Shown: positions 44,599 to 54,803 of the stretch, piece by piece
Layout: every line of letters begins with the position of its first letter
Numbering within the stretch: position 1 is the first letter of the stretch
Source: a bacterium
GTDB lineage: Bacteria > Zixibacteria > MSB-5A5 > CAIYYT01
DNA: 64,000 nt
Reading direction: 5' to 3'
NCBI GenBank assembly: GCA_016708315.1
Contig: JADJGC010000023.1
Coordinates: 744,001-808,000 of the forward strand
Position numbers and translations under genes: made by a program
Notes under the pieces: model-generated
What the model was told of the DNA's origin: nothing
The model's database searches: none
Seen by the model: the letters and a program-made list of their open reading frames with translations, nothing else

Positions 44599-46935
44599 AT
44601 GATTTATCAATACGGTTCGGAGAAACTGACAATCAAGGAGTTCCTTCCGGTGCTGCCGGTGCGGGATACCATTGTGTTTCCGTACATGGTGTATCCGATG
44701 ATTGTCGGACGACAATTCTCCGTTGATGCCCTGCAAGAGGCGATGGTACGCGACAAGCAGATTCTGCTTCTGGCGCAACGCGACAAGGAAACGGAGATTC
44801 CGTCAGCATCCGATCTCTATACATTCGGTACGATTTCGCGCGTGCTTCAAGTGATGAAGCTCTCCAACGGTACGATGAAAGTCCTGATGGAAGGCATTGG
44901 CCGCGCCAGCGTGAAGCGGCTGACATCCAGCGACGGCTATATCGGCGCCTATGTCAAGGTCGTCAACGACATACTTGAGAAAGACGATCTTCGCATTGAG
45001 GCATTGGCGCGAACCGTCACGACATCATTTACTGAATATGTGAATCTAAATCGCCGGCTGCCGGACGAGATTCTGTCGTACACCACGGAAGTTGGTGACC
45101 CCGGAAAACTCGCCGATGTTATCGCCGCGCATCTTTTACTCCCAATCGACGTGCGACAGAAGATGCTGGAAATCGTCTCGGTCACCAAGCGGCTTGAGCT
45201 TCTGGCAAAGAATCTCTCCTCAGAAATTGAAATCCTCAAGCTGGAGCAGGAAATCGATACCGGCGTGCGGGAATCGCTGAACAAGACACAGCGTGAATTT
45301 TATCTTCAGCATCAGCTCAAGGTCATCAAGGAAGAACTCGGCCAGTTCGATGATTCGGCGGACGTTACCGATTACGAAGAGAAGATCAAGAAATTGGGAT
45401 TGCCGGCTGAAGTACAGAAAAAGGCTCTTGAAGAAGTCAACCGTCTGAGCAGAATGCACGCATCTTCGGCAGAAGCCAACGTTATCCGGAACTACTTGGA
45501 GTGGATTCTGGCGATGCCGTGGAACGAGAGAACCGTTGACAGATCAGACTTCGGCGCCGTCGAGACAATACTTGATGGCGAACACTTTGGACTTGAAAAA
45601 GCCAAGAAGCGCATACTCCAGCATCTCGCCGTACTGCAACTATCCAAGAACGTGAAAGGTCCGATTCTATGCCTTGTCGGTCCTCCGGGCGTTGGCAAGA
45701 CCTCGCTGGGCAAGTCGATTGCGCATGCCCTCGATCGCAAGTTTGCACGTATGTCGCTGGGTGGAATGCGCGATGAAGCGGAAATCCGCGGACATCGTCG
45801 TACCTACATCGGCGCCATGCCAGGCCGAATCGTTCAGATGCTAAAGAAGGTCAAGAGCAACAATCCCGTGTTGTTGCTAGACGAAATCGATAAGATAGGC
45901 TCCGACTTCCACGGTGATCCGGCTTCGGCGCTGCTCGAGGTCCTGGACCCGGAACAAAATTCGACATTTCAGGATCATTATCTCGAATGCGAGTTTGATC
46001 TGTCTCAGATTCTTTTCGTTACGACCGCCAACACCACGGCAGGTATTCCCAGGCCGTTGCTCGATCGAATGGAAATGATTGATCTCCCTGGTTATCTAGA
46101 ACTTGAAAAGGTCCAGATTGCCGAGAAGTTCTTGATTCCAAAACAGCAGAAAGAGAATGGCCTCGAGAAGTACAAAGTCTCGATTGCTCGACCGGTAACA
46201 TTCGCCATTGTTCGCGACTACACTCGCGAATCGGGAGTACGCGAACTCGAACGGCAGATCGGCTCAGTGATGCGCCAGATTGCCGAACGAATTGCCAAGG
46301 GCGACAAGAAGAAGAGCTTCACGGTTACCAAAGCCGATCTCAAGAAATATCTCGGCGTCCGCAAGTATCACGAAACCGAATTGGGCCGAATGATACCCGG
46401 CAAGGCGATTGGTTTGGCTTGGACTCGCGCTGGCGGAGAGATCCTGCCAGTCGAAGTCGTATTAACAGACGGCACCGGTCGCGTTACACTCACCGGAAAA
46501 CTGGGCGATGTGATGCAAGAGTCGGCTCGCGCGGCATTTACCTACCTGAAGTCCAAGGCTGACAAGCTGCATATCCCGAAGGAGTCTTTCAAGACATCAG
46601 ATGTTCACCTTCATCTCCCTGAAGGCGCTGTCCCAAAAGACGGTCCATCTGCGGGCATAACCATATTGGTGGCACTGTGTTCGGCATTTCTGGTCAAACT
46701 CCCGGCCAAGGGTGTCGCCTACACCGGCGAAATCACGCTTTCAGGCGAGGTACTTGCGGTTGGCGGACTGAACGCCAAACTTATCTCGGCACTGCGGGCA
46801 GGGATCAAGAATGTGATCGTTCCGGCTGCAAATCAACCGGACATCGAAGAACTGCCGAAAGACCTGACTTCGAAGTTGAAAATTCACTATGTAAAAAACG
46901 CCTCCGAAGTTTTAGCGCTTGCCTTCCCGAAGTAA
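44599..46935 (+). CDS. lon: ATP-dependent protease La (Lon)
   Basis: A 778-residue soluble AAA+ protease. N-terminal LON substrate-binding domain (LPVLPVRDTIVFPYMVYPM, about 14-205), ATPase with Walker A GPPGVGKTSLGKSIA (about 357-371) and Walker B PVLLLDEIDKIG, and the protease domain with catalytic Ser in PKDGPSAGITILVAL (about 680) and Lys near 723. Length normal. Starts 8 bp after the clpX stop. Confidence 0.97.
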   Translation: MIYQYGSEKLTIKEFLPVLPVRDTIVFPYMVYPMIVGRQFSVDALQEAMVRDKQILLLAQRDKETEIPSASDLYTFGTISRVLQVMKLSNGTMKVLMEGIGRASVKRLTSSDGYIGAYVKVVNDILEKDDLRIEALARTVTTSFTEYVNLNRRLPDEILSYTTEVGDPGKLADVIAAHLLLPIDVRQKMLEIVSVTKRLELLAKNLSSEIEILKLEQEIDTGVRESLNKTQREFYLQHQLKVIKEELGQFDDSADVTDYEEKIKKLGLPAEVQKKALEEVNRLSRMHASSAEANVIRNYLEWILAMPWNERTVDRSDFGAVETILDGEHFGLEKAKKRILQHLAVLQLSKNVKGPILCLVGPPGVGKTSLGKSIAHALDRKFARMSLGGMRDEAEIRGHRRTYIGAMPGRIVQMLKKVKSNNPVLLLDEIDKIGSDFHGDPASALLEVLDPEQNSTFQDHYLECEFDLSQILFVTTANTTAGIPRPLLDRMEMIDLPGYLELEKVQIAEKFLIPKQQKENGLEKYKVSIARPVTFAIVRDYTRESGVRELERQIGSVMRQIAERIAKGDKKKSFTVTKADLKKYLGVRKYHETELGRMIPGKAIGLAWTRAGGEILPVEVVLTDGTGRVTLTGKLGDVMQESARAAFTYLKSKADKLHIPKESFKTSDVHLHLPEGAVPKDGPSAGITILVALCSAFLVKLPAKGVAYTGEITLSGEVLAVGGLNAKLISALRAGIKNVIVPAANQPDIEELPKDLTSKLKIHYVKNASEVLALAFPK

Positions 46936-46986
46936 TTTCCATACCTTTTCTCACCGGTAGAAACTTAAGAGTAAGAGAGTGAATTC

Positions 46987-47559
46987 CTGACACAGGTAAC
47001 GCTGGATAGGACTGCCTATCTGCCGGATCAATTAATTCTGGAAGGCCCATCGCAGGTTGCGTTTGCGGGCCGCTCCAATGTTGGCAAGTCATCGCTGTTG
47101 AATAAGCTATTCAATCGGCGCAATCTCGCCAAGGTCTCACAAACACCCGGCAAGACTCAATCAATCAATTACTATCTCAGCGATCGGCGCTGCTATTTTG
47201 TCGATCTGCCCGGCTACGGCTATGCCCGCGCCGGTAAGATCGAACGCGAGAAGTGGCAAAGGATGCTCGAGCATTATTTCGAGAAGAACCAGGCACTGAA
47301 GGGATTGGCACATCTCATCGATATTCGCCATCCCGCAACCGATCTCGATATCATGCTGCACGAATGGACTCAACCGCTTGTGAAGAATCATCTGTATGTT
47401 CTGACCAAAGCCGACAAGGTGCCGAGCAGCAAGCGAGCGCAGGCGATCATCAATCTTGCGAAGGACCTGAGCGTCCCGCGAGAGCAGGTGATCGCGTTTT
47501 CGATTGAAGTCGGCGACGGCAAACAGCGAGTGCTTGAATGGGTGGCATCAGTAATTTGA
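46987..47559 (+). CDS. engB: Ribosome biogenesis GTPase EngB/YsxC, start uncertain
   Basis: A small GTPase needed for 50S subunit assembly. G1 GRSNVGKSSLL, switch region VSQTPGKTQSINYY, G3 DLPGYGYA and G4 TKADKV are all clear. The coding frame is open from 46987 and includes the G1 motif, but no ATG, GTG or TTG precedes it before an in-frame stop; only a CTG at 46987 is available (190 residues). A GTG at 46979 would fit if one base were missing in the intervening CC. An ATG-less internal TTG at 47098 would cut off G1 and is not believable. Confidence 0.85.
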   Translation: MTQVTLDRTAYLPDQLILEGPSQVAFAGRSNVGKSSLLNKLFNRRNLAKVSQTPGKTQSINYYLSDRRCYFVDLPGYGYARAGKIEREKWQRMLEHYFEKNQALKGLAHLIDIRHPATDLDIMLHEWTQPLVKNHLYVLTKADKVPSSKRAQAIINLAKDLSVPREQVIAFSIEVGDGKQRVLEWVASVI

Positions 47560-47582
47560 AAGTTGACTATGGGAGAGAATAG

Positions 47583-48857
47583 ATGACGAATCGAGTTGTA
47601 CTCGGATTGCAATGGGGCGACGAAGGTAAAGGCAAGATTGTTGACCTGTTGTCTAAAGACTATGACATAGTTGCCCGTTGTCAGGGCGGCGCCAATGCTG
47701 GACATACGGTTAAAGTTGGCGACAACAAGTTCATACTCCATCTTATCCCTTCGGGAATTCTGCATCCGGGCAAAATCTGCATCATCGGCAACGGTGTAGT
47801 GCTCGATCTGTTTCAGCTTTTCAAAGAGATGCGGGAGTTGGAAGATCGCGGCATCAAGGTCGCGGGGCGGATCATGGTTTCCGGGCGCGCACATCTTGTC
47901 ATGCCGTATCACAAAATCATTGATGCTGTGATGGAAGAAGCCCGCGGCGATGCACTGCTGGGAACGACCAAGCGCGGCATCGGCCCTGCCTACCTCGACA
48001 AGATTGGACGCTGCGGCATCCAGTTCGCAGACATTTTCGACGACCACGTCTTGCGCTGCAAGATCAAGGAAAACTTCGATCTCAAGCAACACATCTTCGA
48101 TAAACTCCCGGCGGATCAAAGACCAAACATCGAACTGACTTTCGAGACCTTCGTAGCCAAGCGTGAAGAAGCCAGAGCGCTTATCTGCGATGTCGCCGAG
48201 TTCCTCGATGACTCGATTCACAAAGGTAAGAAGATTCTGTTTGAAGGAGCGCAGGGCACATTGCTCGATGTCGATTTCGGCACGTATCCGTTTATCACTT
48301 CATCTAATACGACAATCGGCGGTGTATTGACCGGACTCGGAATCGGCTGCAAGCATCTCGGACGTATCACCGGTATCGTCAAGGCATACCAGACACGTGT
48401 CGGCAGCGGGCCGTTCCCCACGGAATTGCTGGATGACACCGGCAACCGCCTGCGCGAACAAGGTAATGAATACGGTTCAACTACGGGAAGACCGCGTCGC
48501 TGCGGCTGGATTGACCTTGTGCTTCTCAAGTATGCAGTACGGATCAACGGTGTTGACGATATCGCGCTTATGAAGATGGACGTTCTCGATGGACTTGATG
48601 AAATCAAGGTTTGTGTCGGCTACAACTTCTTTGGAAAGATCTGCGATACGCCGCCTCAATCTAACTTCCACTTCAAGCATGTTGAGCCGGTATACGAGAC
48701 AATGCCCGGCTGGAAAAAGCCAATCGGCAACGCCAAGTCATTCGCGGAGTTAGATGTCAACGCACAGGCTTATCTCAAGAAGATAGAAGAGTTTACCGGA
48801 GCCAAGATTAGTATTCTCTCCACCGGCCCGGAGCGGGATCAGACGATTTCAAGTTAG
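47583..48857 (+). CDS. purA: Adenylosuccinate synthetase
   Basis: A 424-residue GTP-dependent enzyme that joins IMP and aspartate on the way to AMP. The N-terminal phosphate-binding loop LQWGDEGKGKIVD (8-20), QGGANAGHTVK (about 34), GTTKRGIGPAYLDK (about 128), GAQGTLLDVDFGTYPFITSSN (about 225) and STTGRPRRCGWIDL (about 299) are all conserved. Follows engB by 23 bp with GGGAGA before the ATG. Confidence 0.97.
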   Translation: MTNRVVLGLQWGDEGKGKIVDLLSKDYDIVARCQGGANAGHTVKVGDNKFILHLIPSGILHPGKICIIGNGVVLDLFQLFKEMRELEDRGIKVAGRIMVSGRAHLVMPYHKIIDAVMEEARGDALLGTTKRGIGPAYLDKIGRCGIQFADIFDDHVLRCKIKENFDLKQHIFDKLPADQRPNIELTFETFVAKREEARALICDVAEFLDDSIHKGKKILFEGAQGTLLDVDFGTYPFITSSNTTIGGVLTGLGIGCKHLGRITGIVKAYQTRVGSGPFPTELLDDTGNRLREQGNEYGSTTGRPRRCGWIDLVLLKYAVRINGVDDIALMKMDVLDGLDEIKVCVGYNFFGKICDTPPQSNFHFKHVEPVYETMPGWKKPIGNAKSFAELDVNAQAYLKKIEEFTGAKISILSTGPERDQTISS

Positions 48858-49001
48858 ATTGGACTTGATTGTCCCTGTCGTGCCAAAACGGGCACTTCAT
48901 CAGGATACGAATTCAAGTGAAACACCGCCTTAACCATGCTCCAGTGACAATTGTTGTGATTCCTATCTCATCCAGCAGAGTAATAAAGCTGCTCTTTGCC
49001 C

Positions 49002-49532
49002 ATGTCTAATCTACGCATAGTTCGTGCCGGTCAACACGCGTTGACCTTGCTCGTTGACATTCGCGAGAATGCAGAGCGCGAGCTTAGTGAAGACACACTT
49101 CTGCTCACCACAGACAGTTACAGTGAACTTCGCGAACATGCCACTGAGAGTTCGACTCATTACTTTCTTGGATTCGAAGACCACATGCCCTTCGGCTACG
49201 TGCGTATCTCGATTGAATACGGCGAGTGTGAAATTGTCGGCCCCTATCTCTATCCCGACTACAACCGCCATGAGCTACAGATCTTGTTGATTGAGCATGC
49301 GCTCAATTTTATGCATAATCAAAAGGTGCGGCTCGCGTATGTTCTGGTCCCAATGGCCTATACTGGATCTGCAGAAGCATACTCGAGTTCACATTTCGAA
49401 GACATCTCCGATAATGCCGAGTTTATCAAACGGTGGCACGACGGAGTTCTCGCCCATCGCCCGATACCCAATAATACCCGGTTGTTCGCCCGATTACTCG
49501 ACTCAGAACCACAGCTAACTGATTCACAGTGA
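49002..49532 (+). CDS. Hypothetical protein, possibly GNAT-like
   Basis: A 176-residue soluble protein I do not recognise with confidence. The central stretch HYFLGFEDHMPFGYVRISIEYGECEIVGPYLYPDYNRHELQ then a long helix resembles strands 3-4 and helix 3 of GNAT acetyltransferases. The Arg/Gln-x-x-Gly-x-Gly/Ala acetyl-CoA loop is not evident, so activity is doubtful. ATG at 49002; an in-frame TTG two codons earlier is possible. Neither has a strong ribosome site. Not obviously linked to its neighbours. Confidence 0.65.
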   Translation: MSNLRIVRAGQHALTLLVDIRENAERELSEDTLLLTTDSYSELREHATESSTHYFLGFEDHMPFGYVRISIEYGECEIVGPYLYPDYNRHELQILLIEHALNFMHNQKVRLAYVLVPMAYTGSAEAYSSSHFEDISDNAEFIKRWHDGVLAHRPIPNNTRLFARLLDSEPQLTDSQ

Positions 49533-49737
49533 AACAGTTGAAACTCTTCGTTACGACTTAACCTCGTTCGCCTCATTGTTTTCTGAGATTATCCGATAGA
49601 CAATAGTAGACCAGTCGAGCGAGAATCAGCTCATGCTGGTTGAGTTGAATGAGCTAAGGGGTAAAGGCAAGACTGCCGCGTCGGGCATTTGTTCGAAGAG
49701 AGGCTGCTTGCCAATCTGGCGAAAGGCATTGTAGGCA

Positions 49738-52700
49738 GTGAATCTGGCGCGTACTGAGACAAATATAGAATCAACAGCAGCGCAATCGCAACGCAGAACT
49801 GGAAGCAGTCAGCGTTGGCTCTACTTGTTCTATATTGTCATAGTGTTTTCAGCCGTCGTGAAGACCATCACCTATCTCGGTGATGAACGAATGGAAAAAG
49901 GCGCTAAAGCAAATTTCGAATTCAACGATCGTTGGCTCGCATGGCGTTCAACTGAAGACTCCATTAGATCATCCCTTGACTTAATCGGATTCCAACACAC
50001 CACAGGCCAATTAATTGCCGAGTCAGTTCAGACCGAGCTGGAATACCGCAAGCATATTGAACGCATTCGCAGATCGATCAAGGCACTTCAGTCCTTCCCA
50101 GTGCCATCAACTGCGTCGAGTGAGTGCGGCCCAATATACGCTTCGCTTGCTGGACTGTCCGAATCTATCGACACGCTGGACGGGCTGCCCTCGCTGGCTA
50201 GCCTTTCCAATGGGAGAAAATCCGATTCACTGTTCATCGGCATCGAAGGCAGGTGGGAACGCAACTTCCACGCTTGCATTGCCGCTATCAACGCAATTCG
50301 CAGTGAACGAATGGCCATCGTCGGCCGCAATACAGATCGATTCAATCAACAACTTGAAGAGTGGCAAGCGACAGAGGGAGCAATCAACGCTGTTTCGCTG
50401 GTCGTTGTCGCATTTCTAGCGATCTTCGGACTGGTCTTGGCAAGAAATCTTTCGAACGCAGAACGCGACCGCACTCGTCAATTCGCCATGCTGACAGAAA
50501 GCGAAAACCGTTATCGCGCGGTTGTTGACAACATCCCCGGCGTGATATTCCGTTCACGAATTGCTGAAGACTGGCCGGTCGAATACATTAGCGACAATGT
50601 CGAACGCATTACCGGCTATCCGGCTTCGGATTTTGTTAACAACAACGTTCGTCGATTTGGAAGTATCATACACCCGGCTGACGTTGACAAAATGACTTCT
50701 GTGGTGGATTCCGCTCTCAAGAACGGAACGCCTTACAGCCTCGAGTATCGCATTATCAATGCAAGTGGTGAAATCGTCTGGTTGTCAGAACGCGGCCGAG
50801 TGGCTGTCGATTCGAAAGGCAAACCGACTTGGCTTGATGGCGCAATTTTCGATATCACGGCACGCAAGAAGGCCGTTGACAATCTCGCCGAGAGCGAGGA
50901 AACCCTGCGCGCCATGATAGACGCCAGCCCGGGCGTTGCATTGTTGCTCGATAGCGATGGGCGCGTGCTGGCAGTCAACAATGCATTAGCAAAAAGTGTC
51001 GGGCTTCGACGAGAAGAGTTACTTGGCAAACTAGGCTACGAGATTGTGCCTAAAGAGTTGGTCCATGAAAGTTGGATGCATTTCCGCAAGACTGTGGAAA
51101 CCGGACAAAAGTGCGACTTCGTGCAATCGTTTGAAGGCAATTATACGCATGTTTACTTCCGCCCGATTTTGGACGGCAGGGGTAGAGTAGTCAGAGTTGC
51201 CATCTTTGGCATGGATGTCAGCAGTTGGAAAAGGGCGCTTAACGAATCGAAGCGTTTCAAGAATCTATTTGACCAGACCACGGACATCGTTGCAATCATC
51301 AATCCGAACTATGATTACCTTTATATGAACCGCGCCTGTAGCGAGTTTGTTGGCGACACCGCATCCCATCCGATAACGAAGTTGGATATTGGCAAGCACT
51401 ATACACCGGAGTCTGTTGAACTCATCCGCAACGTTGCGTTTCCAACCGTAATCCGCGACGGTATCTGGCAGGGTGAAGCTACATTACTTAACTATCAAGG
51501 TAAGGAGATTCCCGCATCGTTGGTATTCACGGCCCATCGCAACGCCGAAGGTGAACTCGAGCACCTTTCATGCATTATTCGCGACCTTACTGACCGCAAA
51601 CGCGTTGAACTGGAACTGGATGAGGTCAACAATCGGTTACACGAAATGCTCAACGCCATTCCTCTGCCAGTGTACTACAAGGACCGGGATCTGCGATATC
51701 AGGGATGTAATTCCGCGTTTGAACGCTATTTCGAAATCAAGGAAGTAGAGCTCATTGGAAAATCGGTTTACGAAGTCTTCCCCAACTCTGAATGCGACCG
51801 GATCAGTGCGCGTGATCGCGACCTTATGGAGCACCAAATCGAAATCGTTGAGGAGGGTGCTATCCCGACTGCAAACGGCGAGATAGTTAACATTCTTTTG
51901 CATAAGGCACCGGTCCGAAAACTCGATGGCTCGTGTGCGGGATTAGTGGCCGTGGGCATTGATATCACTGAACGCAAGAAGATGGAAGAGGCACTTCGAC
52001 AAAGTGCCAATCAACTTCGCCAATTGACAGCGGGGTTGCCCGGCGTTATTTACCAGTGCTGCATCGGTGCTGACAGATCACTGAACTTCACATTTATCAG
52101 TGATAGTGCGATCAACGTGTTTGGTCAGGCTCCCGAGACGATAACTGCTGATCCGGCAATAATTTTCAGTGCCATTCACCCCGATGATGTTGGCGGCATT
52201 TACCAATTATTGGTGGACTATCGGGTTCCAGACAATTACTGGTACCATGAGTTCCGCTGCATTGTCAGAGACGAAGAGCGCTGGATCAGAGGCTCAGCAT
52301 TACTGCAGAGCCGCGAAAACGGAGTTGCTATCTGGAACGGAATGCTGGTTGATATCACCGAACAAAGGCAGATTGCGGAAGAATTGCGAATTAGCGAGGA
52401 ACGCTTCCGCAGATTGTTCGATTCAGCCGGATTTGGAATTGCCGGCACCGACCACACCGGCACGATACGCGAGACCAATCCCGCGTTCCAAAGAATGCTT
52501 CAATATAGCGCAGATGAATTACGCGGCATGACTTGGGCGTCAATAACGCATCCGGGCGATGTTGAGATGGGTGCAAGTCTGGTCGCTGATGCGCATGAAG
52601 TTTCGAGTTCGGGTGTACACTTTGAGAAGAGGTACATTCGTAAGAATGGCGAAACTATCTGGGCACGACTGTCAGTCGTTGAGATTCCCGGCGACCAGGG

Positions 52701-54633
52701 CGAACCTTCAGAATTCTTCGGAATCGCGGAAGATGTTACCGAGCGGCGGCGCAATGAAGAACGAATTCGCGAGAGCGAAGCCCTCTATCGAACTCTGTTT
52801 GAAAGCTCCGGCGAAGGGTTGTACTTGATAGCAGATTTTTACGTGGACTGCAATGAACGCGGCGCTGAAATGTTCGGGTGCAGAAGGTCGGAAATTGTCG
52901 GGCTGACTCCTGCTGATTACTCACCCGAGTTCCAGCCGGATGGACGCCTATCAGAGGAAGCAGCACGGGAATACTTGGCTGCTGCTGAAGCCGGGCACGA
53001 ACAGTCATTTACATGGCGACACCTTCGCACTGACGGCAGGGAGATTGACACGGAAGTTACGCTGAAAAGACTTTCTATTTCCGGTAATGTGATAGTGCTG
53101 GCATCGGTGCGCGATGTCAGTGAACGAATCCGGATGGAGAGCGCATTGCGCGACAGTCTAATGCAGCTCAATACACTCGTATCGTCAGCGGTCGATGGAA
53201 TTGTCCTGACTGATCACGACGGGTACATCGAGTCTGCCAATCCGGCCGCAACAAAGATCTTTGAGACAAGCGAACAAGAACTGATTGCCACCAACATTGT
53301 CAACCTCGTTGCCGAGCCGCACCGCAGCAGATACCTTGACCTCCTGCAGCAATCTGATTCCGACAGCGCCAGCACGCTGCTTCGCGGTGTACACGAGGTG
53401 CTTGGACTTCGAACCGGCGACTATGTCTTCCCGATGGACATTGCTATAAGTCCGCTTCAACTCGGCGACACCGTTAAGTACGTAGCCATTCTTCGAGATA
53501 TTTCCGGACGAAAGTTTGCCGAACAGCGCATTGTCGAAAACGAAGCCAGGCTGGAGGCAATTCTGAGTTCCGCCGGCGACGGCATTATCGTTATAGATGG
53601 TGATCGCAATGTACAGATCTTCAATGACGCCGCTCAATCTGTGTTCGGCAGACCGGCATCGGAGGTTATCGGAAGGCGCTTCGAAGAACTTGTACCAGGA
53701 TTCAGTGAGCGCTCGCTTCCAACCAAAGGCGAGAGATTGTCATTTGAGACTGTTGGAAGTCATTCGGATCAAGGTGATTTCCCGCTGCAATTGTCTGTAA
53801 GCCGCGTCTTTGTCGGCGGGTCTGAATCGTACTCAATTATCGCCCGCAATTTGACTGAAGACTACGATCGCCGTGAGCGAATGATGGAAGCGGACAAGTT
53901 GACTTCCATCGGTACGCTTGCAGCCGGCATTGCACACGAATTCAAGAACTATCTTGCCGGTATCATAGGAAACGCAAGTTTCGCAATGGACTGCTTGCAA
54001 GAACCTGACGGTATGGAAGAAGCACGCGAGGCGTTCGAGCAGATTATTGCCATCGGCGAAAAAGCGAACGAAATCGCGCTGTCCCTTCTCACCTACTCTC
54101 GCCAGCGCCAAAATGATCTTGAGTTGATCGACCTCTGGGAAGTGATTCAATCGACGCTGCGCTTCACCGGCAAGGAACTGGCTGAGAAGAGAGTCGAAAT
54201 TGTGACCCACTTTGAGGAACTGCCGAAAGTGATGGTCTCTGCTAATAGAGCACAGCAGCTGTTCTTGAATCTAATCATCAACGCCAGTCAGGCAATTACA
54301 GACGGCGGCGTGATCACCATCTCAGCATCGCGCACCGAAAGTACCGTCACAATCAAGATCGGCGATACTGGTGCCGGAATTTCTCCTGAGAACATGCGCC
54401 GTATCTTTGACCCGTTCTTCTCGACCAAGGGTGTTTGGGGTAAGGACGCAGTTCATGGTACTGGTCTCGGGCTTTCAATCTGCAAGAATATCATCAACTC
54501 CTTTGGCGGAGAGATCACTGTAGAAAGCTCCGTCGGCAAAGGCACAACATTCTCAGTTACCCTTCCCATTCCTGACCAAAATTCGATAGCTGTTGCAAAT
54601 AGCCAGCATCTGCATTCAACACCAACATCATAA
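49738..54633 (+). CDS. Membrane sensor histidine kinase with nine PAS domains
   Basis: A 1631-residue kinase. Membrane helices near residues 27-45 and 220-240 enclose an extracytoplasmic sensor. Nine PAS domains follow, starting about every 127 residues (near 254, 386, 503, 630, 757, 885, 1013, 1141 and 1267), several followed by PAC-like phrases such as DITARKKA, DITERKKM and DVTERRRN. HisKA with GIAHEFKNYLAGI (His about 1400) and an HATPase with NLIINASQAIT, GDTGAGISPENMRRIFDPFF and GTGLGLSICKNI complete it. No receiver domain and no regulator gene adjacent. Start GTG at 49738. Confidence 0.9.
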   Translation: MNLARTETNIESTAAQSQRRTGSSQRWLYLFYIVIVFSAVVKTITYLGDERMEKGAKANFEFNDRWLAWRSTEDSIRSSLDLIGFQHTTGQLIAESVQTELEYRKHIERIRRSIKALQSFPVPSTASSECGPIYASLAGLSESIDTLDGLPSLASLSNGRKSDSLFIGIEGRWERNFHACIAAINAIRSERMAIVGRNTDRFNQQLEEWQATEGAINAVSLVVVAFLAIFGLVLARNLSNAERDRTRQFAMLTESENRYRAVVDNIPGVIFRSRIAEDWPVEYISDNVERITGYPASDFVNNNVRRFGSIIHPADVDKMTSVVDSALKNGTPYSLEYRIINASGEIVWLSERGRVAVDSKGKPTWLDGAIFDITARKKAVDNLAESEETLRAMIDASPGVALLLDSDGRVLAVNNALAKSVGLRREELLGKLGYEIVPKELVHESWMHFRKTVETGQKCDFVQSFEGNYTHVYFRPILDGRGRVVRVAIFGMDVSSWKRALNESKRFKNLFDQTTDIVAIINPNYDYLYMNRACSEFVGDTASHPITKLDIGKHYTPESVELIRNVAFPTVIRDGIWQGEATLLNYQGKEIPASLVFTAHRNAEGELEHLSCIIRDLTDRKRVELELDEVNNRLHEMLNAIPLPVYYKDRDLRYQGCNSAFERYFEIKEVELIGKSVYEVFPNSECDRISARDRDLMEHQIEIVEEGAIPTANGEIVNILLHKAPVRKLDGSCAGLVAVGIDITERKKMEEALRQSANQLRQLTAGLPGVIYQCCIGADRSLNFTFISDSAINVFGQAPETITADPAIIFSAIHPDDVGGIYQLLVDYRVPDNYWYHEFRCIVRDEERWIRGSALLQSRENGVAIWNGMLVDITEQRQIAEELRISEERFRRLFDSAGFGIAGTDHTGTIRETNPAFQRMLQYSADELRGMTWASITHPGDVEMGASLVADAHEVSSSGVHFEKRYIRKNGETIWARLSVVEIPGDQGEPSEFFGIAEDVTERRRNEERIRESEALYRTLFESSGEGLYLIADFYVDCNERGAEMFGCRRSEIVGLTPADYSPEFQPDGRLSEEAAREYLAAAEAGHEQSFTWRHLRTDGREIDTEVTLKRLSISGNVIVLASVRDVSERIRMESALRDSLMQLNTLVSSAVDGIVLTDHDGYIESANPAATKIFETSEQELIATNIVNLVAEPHRSRYLDLLQQSDSDSASTLLRGVHEVLGLRTGDYVFPMDIAISPLQLGDTVKYVAILRDISGRKFAEQRIVENEARLEAILSSAGDGIIVIDGDRNVQIFNDAAQSVFGRPASEVIGRRFEELVPGFSERSLPTKGERLSFETVGSHSDQGDFPLQLSVSRVFVGGSESYSIIARNLTEDYDRRERMMEADKLTSIGTLAAGIAHEFKNYLAGIIGNASFAMDCLQEPDGMEEAREAFEQIIAIGEKANEIALSLLTYSRQRQNDLELIDLWEVIQSTLRFTGKELAEKRVEIVTHFEELPKVMVSANRAQQLFLNLIINASQAITDGGVITISASRTESTVTIKIGDTGAGISPENMRRIFDPFFSTKGVWGKDAVHGTGLGLSICKNIINSFGGEITVESSVGKGTTFSVTLPIPDQNSIAVANSQHLHSTPTS

Positions 54634-54803
54634 TACAACCTGATTTCAGGTCTCCGCATCCAAGCCGAATCAGGCAGTTTCCCGCATAACATCTTGCGAA
54701 GTAAACGCTTAGCTCCTAAAGAGAAGCGGTTGCTTCGGCACCATTTGATACGTATATTAGACAGCTATCCGGCAATCTGACACCGCCGGAAGAGTGGAAT
54801 GAG

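Noticed and set aside
48876..48896. Short stem GTGCC/GGCAC after purA as a terminator
   Set aside because: Only five base pairs and no T tract.
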